From Locusta migratoria (taxonomy: Eukaryota; Arthropoda; Insecta; Orthoptera; Acrididae): a stretch of DNA of 64,000 bases. The DNA lies in assembly GCA_026315105.1 (NCBI GenBank), contig CM048744.1:358857168-358921167 (forward strand), written 5' to 3'. The notes below the pieces were generated by a model. The model had not been told where the DNA came from and made no database searches. It was given only the letters and a program-made list of their open reading frames with translations. Shown piece after piece: positions 32,583 through 44,934 of this stretch. The translations under genes were made by a program, and so were the position numbers. Position 1 is the first letter of the stretch, and each line of letters begins with the position of its first letter.

Positions 32583-33342
32583 TACAGGGTGTACCTGAAC
32601 TGACTGTAGAAAATGAGGTGGCTGGTAGAGTGGGTTTTAACAAGCATATTTCACATAGCAGCCCATGTCCATATCCCTTAGTGTACAATGTTAGGCATTG
32701 TTGAATAGAGTTGCACACCACGAAGGGGTTAGGCACACATGTTGTCTGAGTTATCACAGTAGTGAGACTACAGAGCAATGTTTTCAATGTATTTGTGACA
32801 TGAAGGTAAAAGAAAAAGGTTTAAGATATTTATTTGCAAAAGCTGCAATCGGCATAGTTTGCAGATATTCCATGCGGGACAACACTATGCTTTTCTGCCA
32901 TTTATTGGTCTGTGAATGAGTTGATTTTGATCGTTCACATGCCAGTCAGTTTTGCATAGACTGAAGCACCTGTGCGCACTTGTCTGGTTCGTTCTGAATC
33001 AGTTTGTCATAAAATGGAGACACTCTTTTGTTTGTTACTGTGTGGGGCGGGCAGGAAATGGAGTGCCATTCTTGGATGGAAAGAGCAGACATGCACTGTA
33101 CATTCTGGAAATGCTCACACTGGAAATGTTAATGCTGTTCAAAATTTGTACATTCAGTAGTTCCCAAATTGCTGAGTTCCAGATCCACACCTATTTACTG
33201 CCGTCCACAGGTTCCTAAGAAAGAGAGACAGATTTACTGGAAGTAAGATTTTCACCAGCACATTCTCATAATGGCACATGTTCCTTTAAGGCCTGTACTT
33301 TGAAAACTGATGTATTTATTTTGTGTTAAAGGTGTGAAGGCC

Positions 33343-33739
33343 TGACAGATGGGGGTCATCAATGTACCGTGCGTACACCAGGGTTTGAAGAGGAAGCGTT
33401 AGCACTGCTGGAAAGTACACCCTCAACAAGCTCGCAGTGTGTTGCACGAGATATGAGTGCAAGCCATTCCACAATTTGGTGTGTGTGGCATTAAACTGAT
33501 TTGTTCCCCTACTGACTTCAGACAGTTTATGCCCTTAAGCCAGAAGATTAGCCATGTTGAATTGAATTCTGACAATGGTTTTTGCAAAAGTGTGACCATT
33601 CAACTGGAACTTTCGAACTGTGGACTCTATACAGATGAAGCATCCTTTACACAAGAGGGTATGTTCAACAACCACAGTCAGCACATGTGGGCAAGGGGAA
33701 ATCCGCACACTGCCTTTGTTCATAGTCACCAAGATTGCT
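33343..33739 (+). pseudogene. Mariner-like transposase fragment before the LINE insertion
   Basis: The stretch shows GFEEEALALLESTPSTS and SASHSTIWCVWH (HTH region), then, in another frame, QLELSNCGLYTDEASFTQEG and FNNHSQHMWARGNPH with the first catalytic Asp in TDEA. A deletion joins the two blocks. Reading stops being transposase at 33739, where the LINE starts within HSHQDC. Confidence 0.7.
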
Positions 33740-34356
33740 GGGCTGGGGTATATGGGGTGCAGCCAAGACTGGAGGGCGTCATCTCTCTAGGAAAACTGGC
33801 CTCAGTATTCCAGGCGGAAATCACTGCCATCAGGGTGTGTGTGGAGGAGAATTTGCGTAGGTGCTACAAAGATTGTAGCATCTATATCTATTCAGACAGC
33901 CAGGCAGCCCTGAGATCACTGGCAGCTCCTGCAACAAGGTCTAAAATTGTTGCAGAATGTGACAGGGTTCTAGTGGAGCTGGGGGAAAGCAATAGAGTGA
34001 ACCTATTGTGGGACCCTGGCCACTCGTGGATCAGTGGCAACAAACATGCCGACAGATTAGCCATGATGGGGGCAGAGACTCCATTTATTGGACCAGAACC
34101 TGTCCTGACGATCACCAAGGCAATGATCAAATTGGAGCTACGTAACTGGCTCAGAAGACAGCACGTAGAATATTGGACCAAAGTCCATCAACAAAAACAT
34201 GGCAAGGTAATGATGCCAAAGCCATGTTTTAAAAGAAGCTCTGCAATCCTGGGTCTGAATAGGAGAGAGATTAGACTCATGGTTGGGTTGCTGACAGGCC
34301 ATGGGAATTTCAAAAAAACACCTACATACAATGGGAATAACAGAAGAGGACCATAA
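33457..34356 (+). pseudogene. Chimeric open frame: transposase remnant joined to LINE RNase H
   Basis: This 299-codon frame looks like one gene but crosses the transposon/LINE boundary at 33740. Residues 1-94 come from the mariner-like transposase and residues 95-299 from the LINE RNase H. The frame is lost at the LINE frameshift near 34310. It should not be annotated as a domain fusion protein; the boundary is an insertion junction with a target duplication. Confidence 0.8.
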
Positions 34357-34635
34357 ATGTAGGATCTGTGATGACGGTGACGAAACTGCATCACATCTAA
34401 TCTTTGAATGCATTGCATTGGAGAGTAAAAGGCACAGAACATTTGGGACAACCAGACCCGAAGAAATTGTGTCTAATAAAGAACTGGTAAAGGGACTCCT
34501 TGCACTGTTCAAGGGCATTAGTTGGCCTTACTAGACATACAGGGAGCGATACCGCACAATAAACTCAGTTTCGGTGCGGGCAGTGGCGGGTTGGACCAAC
34601 ACTATTTTGGCTTCCCTGAAAAAAATCAAATCAAA
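33740..34635 (+). mobile_element. 5'-truncated LINE (RNase H end) nested in the transposon
   Basis: An exact 14-base duplication, TCACCAAGATTGCT, flanks it (33726-33739 and 34636-34649). It ends in AAAAATCAAATCAAA, a TCAAA-type tail. The coding part encodes an RNase H domain: FQAEITAIRVCVEE, SIYIYSDSQAALRSL with the catalytic Asp, LLWDPGHSWISGNKHADRLA with the final Asp block, then a CRICDDGDETASHLIFEC zinc-knuckle-like motif. RNase H plus this Cys/His motif is found in the I/LOA/R1-type LINEs; the clade is inference. One frameshift lies near 34310. Confidence 0.82.
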
Positions 34636-34649
34636 TCACCAAGATTGCT

Positions 34650-35110
34650 ACACTGTCTACATTTCTGGCTCTGTAGGCGATAATCTGGTCAGCGCACACG
34701 TTCCCTCGGTGACTGAACACAAACATGTACCTAAATTTTGCACGAAAAACTCTGCCAGAGTTATTGGAACGTGTTTCACTCAATGTGAAACAGTAGAAGT
34801 GGTACCAATACAATGTTGAATCTGCGCATTTTGCACTTCCAGTGCGAATGCATTTGGATGAAACTTTTGGTAAGAACAGGATAGGGTGCAGTGGGATGGT
34901 GGCATGACCTGCATGTTAAGACTTGACACTCATTGATTTCTTCCTCTGGGGCCACAAAACACCCATTGAGACTGATGAAGAGCTGATAGTCTGATTTATG
35001 GCAGCCTCAAATGCAGTAACCAGTTTGCCAGGAGTGTTTGAAAGAGTGTGACAATCACTGCGACGTTGTTGCACAGCATGCATTCAAGTAGCAGGGCATA
35101 CTTTTGAACA
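34650..35110 (+). pseudogene. Mariner-like transposase fragment after the LINE insertion
   Basis: After the LINE, the transposon resumes; landmarks are spread over frames and include the LIDFFLWGHKTPIETD region (about 34935-34980) and the terminal SLRRCCTACIQVAGHTFEHF block ending near 35119. The region includes the third acidic residue of the expected DDE/DDD core, but many stops intervene. Confidence 0.6.
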
Positions 35111-35384
35111 CTTTTTGTAACTGTTGGTAAATAAGTGTGACAACACTTCAACCTGACTTCTCATATACCCTTCTCCTACAAAAACATTAAAGACTCTGCC
35201 CTGCAAACCCGCTACTGTGATAACTTGGATGGCATGCAGCTCTCTTGAGGATATGCAAGATATTCAACAATGCCTAATGCCATGCGGTAAATGTTGCGGA
35301 CATGGGTTGCTATGTGAAATATGCTTGTTATGACTCACTCTACCAGCCCTCAAATTTCTACAATAATTTGAGATACACCCTGTA

Positions 35385-35930
35385 CAATAATCCATGTTTA
35401 TGGTTGTATATTTAGCCTGCCTTCTGAGTTAGAGATTTAGAGGTAGGTAATAAACACTCCTTTATATTTATTGTAATTTCCCCTGGAAGGAGGAATTAAT
35501 AAGAACTGTTCTGTTGCTCGGTGTGAGAATGCATAACTAACTGGAGAGAAACTTAAACGCTTTCCTTTTGAAACATGCAATAAAAGTGTGTCTTCCGCTT
35601 CATTTTATGCTTTGAATTCTTTTGATTGAAGGGATAGTCTACTTTTATTTTTCACAAAACTTTCACAGCTAAGTTGAAATACCGTGTATTTCATATTATT
35701 ACTTGTAAGGCATAAATTATGAGATTTACTTAAAGAGCTGCTTATAGGCTTTTTCAAAAAATAAGTTTATAAAAAATATCTTTTATAATCTCTGCTAAGA
35801 TAAAAAAAAATGACATTACTCAGAATATGATTTTCCTGTTCTCAGCACTTCATTTTTGCAATGATTAGCTGCCTTAATGTTGCACCTGAAATATTTTTTA
35901 TGTTGTGTTAAATAATAAACTCACTGGACA
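35385..35930. other. Intron, no gene seen
   Basis: AT-rich sequence with no recognised repeat or gene. Confidence 0.4.
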
Positions 35931-35931
35931 A

Positions 35932-36813
35932 AATATTAGCCACCCTTTAAAAAGAACACACCACTTTTTTTGGAACTGCTACTAGATCCTCTCATGACTA
36001 TCCACTACTGACATAAGGCAGGGCAATGAAGTGCTAGTCGATTGTATGGAATCTATATATTAAGAGAGTCAAGTTAGTAGAATTTCAGAAAATTGCTTTC
36101 ATATTTAGATGTGCATATGACTCACCATAAATCAAATTACCCCAATTTGTTGGTCCATCAACACACTGTCAAACATACTATCTTCACTAAAGTAACACAG
36201 TGTAGTAACAGTGAGCATAAGAAAATCTTGACTGTCAAGGATCAGAGATAGGTTTCATTTTGACAGGAAATCAGTTTCAAACACAACAGAAAGTGCTGCT
36301 GTTAGTGAATACAGGTGAATCTGTTTCTAGATGAGCATTGAAAAGGGAACTGCATGCAATGGACATGTAGTGTTTGGTACTTGGTTAAGGCAATTTCCCA
36401 CAGTGCCACGTAAGGTTGTAGAACTTCAGTGAGCCAAACAATGCAGAAACTAAACAGTGGTTTACATGGGTGGTGTAAGCAGTCACAGTGTTGATTTGTC
36501 TTTCTTCAAATGATGCAAAGTGTCAACTGGACAGATTGCCCAATGAAGCATTGATCCCACAGTGTGTGAAGAGTATATTTCAGGCCAGAGGTGGTCTCAT
36601 TATTTCATTTATTATTATTATACTACAAACACTCATTTCCCTATCACATTTGAACTGACTTACCCGATCAGTTCCTTAACCCCATCCAAAATCTCAGGGA
36701 CTATTTGGAAATTGTACATGAAATTGAACTATCAGATTAACACAATTTGATAGTTCTGTAGTATTTACTCATGTGATTTCTCCGTGTGTGTGACTTAATT
36801 GTTTTGTCCAATG
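35932..36813 (+). mobile_element. Tc1-like transposon remnant
   Basis: The left end CACTGGACAAAATATTAGCC and right end GTTTTGTCCAATG are inverted, and TA follows the right end. Inside, on +, LNPIQNLRDYLEIVHEIE (about 36676-36730) matches the Pro-Ile-Glu-Asn-Leu-Trp landmark at the C-terminal end of Tc1 transposases, with Glu replaced by Gln. The rest is deleted or decayed, so the copy is dead. Confidence 0.6.
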
Positions 36814-37004
36814 TATGTGTGTACATGGTATCATAATGGAGAAATTTCTTCTGCCACATTTTCTTGTATGTAAGTAAAAATTTATTTTTTAAGTATATGT
36901 TTCTGTAACCATAAAAATGGATCTGAGTGTATTTATTTAACTATTATACATAAAATTAGGACACATTTCATCACCTTATCATAGTGTTGGTTATTTTGTG
37001 TAAG

Positions 37005-37224
37005 ATCTCCACAACTCCAGACACTGAAGGCACATCAGCCCGAAAATTTGTAGTAGATGCTCAGAAGGAAAAGAGAACAGCACCAGTGGAGCAAAAAACT
37101 GGAAACCTTGGAGAAGATGAAACACTAGCTGGAGGAAAAGAAGAAGAAGAACATAAGGAGGAAGATACAGGAGAGCTCGATTCTGAAGATGATAGTCTTG
37201 GGGAAAAACTTAAAAACTACCAGC
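37005..37224 (+). CDS. ASPH: ASPH exon 4 of window (acidic linker)
   Basis: A T-rich tract ending GTGTAAG precedes the exon and the donor is C/GTCAGT. It is 220 bases, in phase 0 and out phase 1. The start at 37005 was chosen over the alternative CCAG acceptor (start 37021) because only the former matches the phase 0 end of the preceding exon. The translation runs ISTTPDTEGTSARKFVVDAQ, then a Lys-rich patch, then KEEEEHKEEDTGELDSEDD and ends GEKLKNYQR. It is hydrophilic and acidic like the preceding exons and has no catalytic motif. The downstream intron is only 199 bases, so this exon and the next form a close pair after a 12.2-kb intron. Confidence 0.75.
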
Positions 37225-37423
37225 GTCAGTACCATTGACTGTACTTTAATTTTTATGAATTACAGTTATGTGTGGGTCGTTAAATGATTTTCTCTTTTTA
37301 TTTTAATTAATTAATTAATTAATTAAAAAGGGCACCAATTGTTCTGTATAAATTAGCATTTCTAAAATTCTCGTTATTTTACCTAAAATATTGAAATTCT
37401 GTTACTGTATTTCATTTCTGTAG

Positions 37424-37536
37424 TTCCTAAGACAAGAAAATTGCAGAGAGAAGAAGATGATGAATCTGGAAGTGACAAAGAAATTCCAGTAACGAAAAGC
37501 AAAATTCCGAAGAACATGGGTGGACAAAATGCACAG
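37424..37536 (+). CDS. ASPH: ASPH exon 5 of window, followed by a GC donor
   Basis: The acceptor is TTTCATTTCTGTAG. The exon is 113 bases, in phase 1 and out phase 0, and encodes LPKTRKLQREEDDESGSDKE followed by a Lys-rich end, IPKNMGGQNAQ. The donor reads CAG/GCAAGT: a GC at +1/+2 in an otherwise perfect U1 match. No GT donor nearby keeps the frame: using GT at 37541 would leave phase 1, while the next exon is open only in phase 0. This makes a GC-AG intron the best reading. The following 16.9-kb intron holds a large transposon nest. The segment is the basic/acidic end of the ASPH linker. Confidence 0.75.
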
Positions 37537-38225
37537 GCAAGTTCTTTGTTTTGCACTAAGACCTATATGTATGTATGTATGTAATGTGGGTGGCAGGAGA
37601 AACTTGAGTGCAGGTTGGTTGCAGTGTAAGAAATTATTTTCAGCAGAATAATTGTATTTTCTAATATTTTTGTTTTACTTGTTGCAACTTCAGCAATAAA
37701 AATGGATTTTGCATTTGACAGGGATTAGAATGAGGCAGTGAATTAACAAATTGGATTTGGATGTAACAGTTAATGGCAAGTGTTAATTCAAAAGTATTTG
37801 AATAGGTATTATATTTTATTATACACAGATAGAACATACATACTGTTTATACCAAAGAACCAATTCTGCAGAGTTCAATGCATGCTCACTGCTGTATATT
37901 AAGGCTATCTGGAAAGTAACCTCCATTGCGTTGTAAATGAAATAATCATTTCCAATCCTCCACTGCCTAGTGGAACTACTCTTTACACCATCTCAAGTTT
38001 ATGTGGAATGGCTTGAACATGAAACCCCACTCTTTTGTTCTTTGCAACTCGCAATTGATTCCGTCCCCCAGGAGGCTCACCTGTCTTTGGTGAATATGTG
38101 CATAGATAACACGGGCCCCAGCCTTTGCAGTGCTACTTCTTTTCCATGTTGCAAGACCATCCTCCACTATTCTTTTCCCTTCCTTGGAAATAGACTTACA
38201 CCTATTTCGGGAAACCAAATGTAAT

Positions 38226-38530
38226 AGATAATTCAGGTTCTGTCTGTATCTTTCCTTTTAATTGAATATTTCTTGTTTCACTTCTTTACCTCTGCCTTGG
38301 TGTTTGAGGTCTCTCTTGTCTTCTTTTCTCCTCCTTGTATGTTCCTGAAAGCCTCAACTGACACCTTCCTGGATTGCCTGTTGGTCTCTCCATCTGAAGT
38401 TTGGGAGGTGTGACCTATCACCTAAGGTGGGTGAGCACCCCAATCAGGAGGCCCCCAGTAGGAAGGAGCGTGCCATTGGAGACGCTGTCAATCACAGAGG
38501 ATTGCAATGGGTTCCTCCTCTAAACAAAAA
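38226..38530 (+). other. Possible LINE 5' piece upstream of the gypsy insertion
   Basis: The GGTGGGTGAGCACCCC and CAGGAGGCCCCCAGTAGG blocks look like retroelement leader/ORF1 sequence. It may be the upstream part of the LINE that resumes near 43520, split by the gypsy element, but no duplicated target confirms this. Confidence 0.3.
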
Positions 38531-41500
38531 TATTGTCGCAAGACCACAAGTTATCTGACTGCCGGCGTGGTGCAATGGATAATGTCACAGATTGCAGTGG
38601 TGCATCCTTCCGAAAGTCCGTATCATAAGAAGACCCATGGACACGAAACCAACAGTAAGCCAGGACCCCAACAAATGGCTAAAAGAGTTCGACTGAGTCA
38701 CCAGGTATAACAGATGGAATCATACAGTGTGCTTGACCAATGTTTATTTCTACCTGGACGGAACAGCCCAGCAATGGTTTGAAAACAGTGAAGAGAAGCT
38801 GAATGACTGGGAAATGTTCCAGACAGAACTTAAGAAGACGTTCGGAGACCGCTACGACAAATCCACTCGGCTGAAGAAAAACTGAATAACCCAACAACAG
38901 GGTGAGCCAACACAGTCTTACATACAGAATATTTTTGCCCCTATGTTACATAGTCAATTTGAATATGACTGAGGCTGACAAAATCGTGTACCTGATGAAG
39001 GGTATTACAGAAGATACGTACCAAGCTCTTCCCGATAAAAGGTGTAGCTATGATGGAAGAGTTCATCAAGTGGTACTAGTGGATTGAAGTGATGCAACAA
39101 AGGACGGTTGTATGAAAAAAGTATGACAGACTCTGCAATGTAGTCCCTATGGCCATTGTTGAAGACCAGAATTACTTTGCTTCTCTCATACGACAAATTG
39201 TGAGAGAAGAATTACAACAGTTCATGGCAGCTGGGACTATTAGACTGAGCGAGCATCAGATTATGGCCATGGATGTAAGCCTTGTAAGTGACGAGGAAGC
39301 CGACGCCCCTGAGGAAGAGGTATTTTAGACATTAGCTCCTGCTGTCTGCCTCTGCACCCAACGTGAAGAATGGCGTCGCCCTGTTATGACTTACACTGCA
39401 GCCGCCAAACGGCAGCCTAGGAACTGACTGACATAGCCACAACCAACTCCCCTGACACCTATGACCCCTCACAAACGAACAGACGTCTAAAGGACAGAAA
39501 ATAACATAGCAGTGTTTTTCCATGTGCACACCCTTTACATGTCATACGCTACTGCAAAGAGAGAAGGCGAGTATTCGACGATTATTTTGCCGCAAGACGT
39601 CAGTCATCAGAGTAGTTCTATCACAGGCAGTCACCTGCTGATGAGTTCAGTCGACCTATGGGAAGAAGCCCATTGCCCTACCTTGGACGAGGTTGCTCCC
39701 CGACATGTCGCTGCCATTCACTATCGCTGTACAGAGGTGCCAGCCACTCCCGTAGTTGCCGCGTCCAGGAAAACTAAGTGAGACGAGCATGTACAGAGGT
39801 GAGGCTGCCGCAGATGAAAATCCCCCATGAACGAGAGTCCCTAAGACGTCGAGGAAATCTCATAGACATCATAATTGACGGCCAACCTGTTTAGGCATTG
39901 GTTCATTCATGAGCTTCTTTCTTTGTACTGTCGGATAATTAACGCCGCACACTAAAGAAGACAATGTTCTATGATAAGGGAGTGATTGTGCCGAGGATTG
40001 CAAATGGGAAGTATGTCCAGCCAGCAGGAACTTGTGTTGCAAGAATAACCCTTAACAATCGGACCCAGCTGTTTGAATTTGTGATTTTAACAGAATGTAG
40101 TCTAAATGTCATCCTCAGATCGGACTTCCTTCAGGCATCCCAAGCTATCATTGACTGTGGAAGATCTGAGCTGCAAATTGGGGAAATTGTTCTGACGGGT
40201 ACACGTAATACATAATTTTCTGGGAAGTTATTTGCTATTGACAATGTGACGGTCCCGCCGCTGACAATGAGAAGAGTTCCAGTTACAAACACAGATGACT
40301 GGTTAAACTGTGAAGTGCTTATCGATAGTAAAACGTTTGAGGCTCACAAAGAAATTTACATACCAGTGGCTATCACAAGCATTACCAATGGTTGAGGAGA
40401 GATGTGGATCACTAATTGTCACAAGCAGTCACAACTTATCCCCCTTAAGGTTTTTGCTATCAACCCAGCTAGTTTTTCCTTCCCTTTCCTATTGAGATGC
40501 AGGCCATGCCTAGTGAAATCTCACCTATCAATCACTGGATCACTAATTGTCATGACTTATCCCCAAAGGAATGTGTATCGGGACAGCTGAACCAATCCAG
40601 GACGGTGAGCTCAATGTCATTAACGAAGACCCATGCTCTGATGTTAGTACAGACAACATGCTGGAGGAAACAAACGTAGGACCAGTAGGGCATTCACACC
40701 TGAGCAGGGGAAAAGTCATATGAAACGGTCCATGATAAGACACCATATCAATACTGGGAATCATCCACAAATTAGCCAGCAATTATATAGTGTCGCCAGC
40801 TGAAAGATGGATAATTCAGGAGGAAGTGGAGAAGATGTTGCACGATGACATTATTCAACCTTCGGAGAGTCCTTGGTTGTTTCCGGTGGTCCTCGTAAAG
40901 AAGAAGGATGGCATGTGATGATTCTGTGGCGACTAACGGTGGCTGAACAAAATCACAAAGAAAGAGGTTTACCCATTACTATGCATTAATGACACCTTAG
41001 AATGCTTGAAAGGAGCTACGTACTTCTCAACTATGGACATGCACACAGGTTACTGGCAAATTGAGGTTGACGAAGCTGACAGGGAAAAGAGGGCATTTAT
41101 TGCATCAGACAGCCTCTATGAATTCAAAGTAATGCCATTTGCATTATGTAATGCTCCGGTCACATTTGAACGCATGATGGACAACTTGCTTAGACATCTT
41201 AAGTGGTCGATGTGTCTTTGTTATTTAGATGACATTGTCGTTTTTCTCGAAAACATTTGAAGAACATCTGAGTCACCTGTCAACTGTGTTGAAGTGTGTT
41301 CAGACTGCAGAACTCCTCAGTCCAATCTGCATTGCCAAGGAGATAAAAATCCTGGGGCACCTAGTCAACGGAAATGGTGTCCGTCCTTATCCAGATAAAG
41401 GAAGGGTAGTCTCAGAATTTCTAACTCCACAGCATATTCGTAATATGAGAAGTTTTCTCGGGCTGTGCTCATACTACCAACATTTCATAAAAGGATTTTG

Positions 41501-43519
41501 TAACAAGGCACGTCCATTGCAAGAACTTCTGCAAGGAGACACCACGTTTTACTGGGATGAGACAAAAGAAAAAGGTTTCCTGGCACTTAAGGAGGCTCTA
41601 TCTTCGACACCAGTTTTAACCTTATATGACGAGAATATGGAAACCAAACTTCACACTGATGCTAGTGGATGTGGGATTGGCACAGAGCTTGTGCAGATTC
41701 AGGAAGGTGCTGAAAAGGTGGTAGCCTATGCATCAAGAGTACACTCAAAGTGAGAGATAAACTACTCTACAACTGAGAAGAATGTGTCACAGTTATCTGG
41801 GCTATTAACAAGTTCAGGCCATATTTATTCAGCAAACCATTCACCATCGTGACAACTACCATTCTCTGTGTTGGCTGACTAGATTGAAGGATCCATCAGG
41901 TCGACTAGCAAGATGGGCATTAAGACTCCAAGAGTACGACGTCACAGTGGTATTCAAGAATGGGCGCATACACAAGGATGCCAACTGCCTTTCGAGGAAT
42001 CCATTAGTGGAACACAACAGCATGAATGAAATTTCAGCCCTCACTGAATTAGCTGTAATGTCACTTGAATTAGGTTACATTACAGCTGAAAAGAGGTAAG
42101 ATCCAGCACTTAAAACCCATAGAGGCCTTGGAGAAAGGAGAACTGACCAATGGAGAGTTCCAACTTATAAATGGGACATGGTATAAGAGCAACTACAATC
42201 CACTGGGCCCCAAATGGCTACTGGTCATTCCAGCTCATCTCCATCCAGCTATTCTCAAATATTTCCATGATGCTCCGATATCCGGTCATCTGGGATTCGT
42301 GAAGACCCTAGACACAATCAGAAGCAGGTATTACTGGGAAGTTCTCAACCGATCTGTCAAACGCTATGTGAGTCACTGTAAAAAGTGCCAACGATGGAAG
42401 CATGTGCTGCAATTATGTCCAGGGCATCTCGTAGCAATTCCACCTGCAGCAGCTCCATTCCACAGAATTGGAATTGTGCTCACTGCAGAAGCTCCAGAGA
42501 TAGCAAAATTCATAGTAGAAGACATTATTTTGAAGCATGGAGCATCATGTGTCACGATATCTGATCATGGAAAAGTATGCTGTCAATGTACGTCGATGTT
42601 GAGCAGAAGGATTGGGATACCATATTGCCAGTTGTGACATTTGCTTATAATGCTGCAAGACAAGACACCACAGGCTTCATGCCGTTTTTCCTGCTCCATG
42701 GGCGCGAAGTTGAGACAACAATGGATACGCTGTTTCCGTTCCAGCCAGACGACACTCGGGATGACTATGCGAAACAGTTTATCACCAGGTTCGAAGAAGC
42801 AAGACAGCTGGCTTGCATATGGACATTGGATGCCCAGGAGAAGGACCCTTAGCTGTATAACGACAAGCACTGACCTAATGTGTACAGCCCAAAAGATGTG
42901 GTATGGATTTTTACCCCTGTATGGAAAGTTGGGCTATAAGGAAAGTTATTGAAGTGACACTTTGGTCCGTATTATGTCATAAGCTGCCTGTCCAGACTTC
43001 ACATATGAAGCTGAGGACTATAAGCTGTTGTCGAAACTACAAAAACGAAGTGACATTGTTCACATCCTCCGCATTAAGTCTTACTACGATACTGAAGAGC
43101 AGATAGGCGAAAATGGTTTCTTGTTCAAGGACTGTAAGGACGGTAATGATACTGATGAAGCCGCGACAGGAACGTCTGTCTCCAGAACTGTCATACAGAG
43201 GAATGATGACAAGATAAAGATCCAGGACATTGCAGCTGGCTCCAAAGGGAACCTAACAGCAGGTCACTGTTTTTTTCAGGAGAGGGAGCGATGCTACAAG
43301 ACCACAAGTTATCTGACTGCTGGTGTGGCGCAATAGATAGCATCACCAATTGCTGTGCTGAAGGCCACCAGTTCAATCCCGTCCACTGCCAAAGATTTCT
43401 TTGCATTTATCATTTCCAGAATGTTCTACATGTTTCTTATCTTCACTTGTAATTTCTACAAGTTTCTTATGTTCACTTGTAATTTCTACATGTTTCTTAT
43501 GTTAACTATTCTTATTCTG
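38531..43519 (+). mobile_element. Degraded Ty3/gypsy LTR retrotransposon
   Basis: About 75 bases starting GCAAGACCACAAGTTATCTG occur at about 38536 and again at about 43297, presumed terminal repeat remnants; the left one is truncated. Between them are + strand gag-pol pieces in several frames. Three tandem units of about 30 bases with ACTTGTAATTTCTACA lie in the right end at 43420-43500. The element is old: every domain carries shifts or stops. Confidence 0.75.
38662..42900 (+). pseudogene. gag-pol remnant of the degraded gypsy element
   Basis: In order on +: a Gag piece with VYFYLDGTAQQWFENSEEKL (about 38735-38800); a protease region at 39840-40220 in which the expected Asp-Thr-Gly reads His-Ser-stop, so the active site is destroyed; reverse transcriptase with TMDMHTGYWQIEVDEADREK (41032) and CYLDDIVVF (about 41219); the RT thumb and RNase H start at 41229-41753 (TKLHTDASGCGIGTEL); the RNase H end at 41884-42060; and integrase zinc region at 42200-42430 (GHLGFVKT, HCKKCQ). 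A stop or shift separates nearly every block. The central integrase core is largely deleted near 42470-42560. Confidence 0.78.
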
Positions 43520-44607
43520 CAGCACCTCGCTATCTTGTGGTGTCCCGGACTGAGGAAGGGGAAAATTTTTCTTCCTTCCATCCATTTGTCATCCAAAAGG
43601 GAGTCAATTCAAATCCAGGCCTGGTAAAGTCATGTTCTCGTCTTTGGCCCTCTTCTGCTGGAGGCAGACGATTCCTTTCAATAACAATGTTTGCTCAAAG
43701 ACATCCTGTTACACAGCTGCTCTGACCAGGTGGAAGATCATTGTACTGTCAACTATTGTCGTTTCCAGCTACCTCTTGGATGGGCTAAGTGAGGAGGAGA
43801 TTCAAAAATATCTGTCTGATCAGGAAGTCACTGATGTCCACAGAGTCATGAAATAGGTCGATAAGGACTTGCTGCCATCTTGTACCTTATATCTGTCTTT
43901 TGATTGAGTAGTCCTTCCACCAAAGATAAAGGCTAACTACAAGGTCATTACTGTGCGACCATATATCCCTAATCCCAGAAGTTGCTACCAATGCCAACGC
44001 TTCAATCACACTCGATAGTTCTGTAGAAATGCTGGCAAGTGCACCAGCTGTGGCAAGGGTGCTCGCAAGAGTGACTGTCCACCTCTCTTCCCTTGCTGTG
44101 TCGACTGTATGGGTAATCATACATTTTCCTCGTGCGACTGCCCTGTATATCTCGAAGAGAGCTTTACAGGATATTAGAGTGAAAGAATAAGTGGAATGTG
44201 ACATGTCGTGGTGCTCTCAGAGTTCAGAGACATGCCCTCAGTCTTTTAATGCCATCCCACATTGGAGAACTGTATCCAGTACAAAAAGCCACCTCCTCTT
44301 TAAGGAGTGGAAATGGGCTAGTTGGATTGTATTTACAAGCTCTTTCAACAGTTCTACTCTCGACAACTTTTCAGAGCCTCGGCTTACTCAACAATTTCCG
44401 CACTGACCCTGGTAAATGAAGTCCTAGTGGACTGTAGACACCTGACATTCTTGGCCACCATTTTGCTCAGATTTTCAGTTCCGCTTTCCCCTCTCATAAA
44501 CAGGTGGTGGATATGAGGGCAATATCTTTCTTCTCTCAGAATGGTGAATGCTACAATGCCGAGTTTACTATGCACTCTCTTCATCTTGACGCCATCCCCG
44601 GGTCCAG

Positions 44608-44893
44608 ATGGCAACCATAGTCACTGGTGCAAAGCCGGAGTCATTTCTGTACCTAATCCTAGGAAAGACAAACAATCTTCCTTCCAGCTACCAGCCAATT
44701 TCCCTCACCAGTAGCATTTGCAAAGTGATTGAACACATGATTAATGGTTTGGTGGTATGGTTGCTTGAATCTCAGAATCTCGTTACTAATGCCCAATGTA
44801 GTTTTCGCGAACACCGCTCCACCGTTAACCACCTTCTCATCCTTTCAACCCATATTGTGATCAATTTTTTGTGTAAGCGCCAAACAGTGGCTG

Positions 44894-44934
<41 letters not shown>

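Larger units (their letters stand above)
32585..35382 (+). mobile_element. TA-flanked DDE transposon (Tc1/mariner-type) with a nested LINE
   Basis: The ends CAGGGTGTACC and GATACACCCTG are inverted, each flanked by TA (32583-32584 and 35383-35384). Inverted similarity continues well over 100 bases inward (CTGGTAGAGTGGGTTTTAAC against its complement near 35335). Coding remnants on + are: FEEEALALLESTPSTSSQCV (about 33390), an HTH-like part; TDEASFTQEGMFNNHS with the first catalytic Asp; and DFFLWGHKTP / SLPGVFERV / SLRRCC at the C-terminus near 34935-35100. This matches a mariner-like transposase group known from many insects. Stops and shifts abound, and a LINE interrupts it at 33740-34635. 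Confidence 0.75.

Noticed and set aside
37541..37542. GT donor four bases after the GC donor in the ASPH exon
   Set aside because: GTTCTT is a poor donor and its use would leave phase 1, incompatible with the next exon, which is open only in phase 0.
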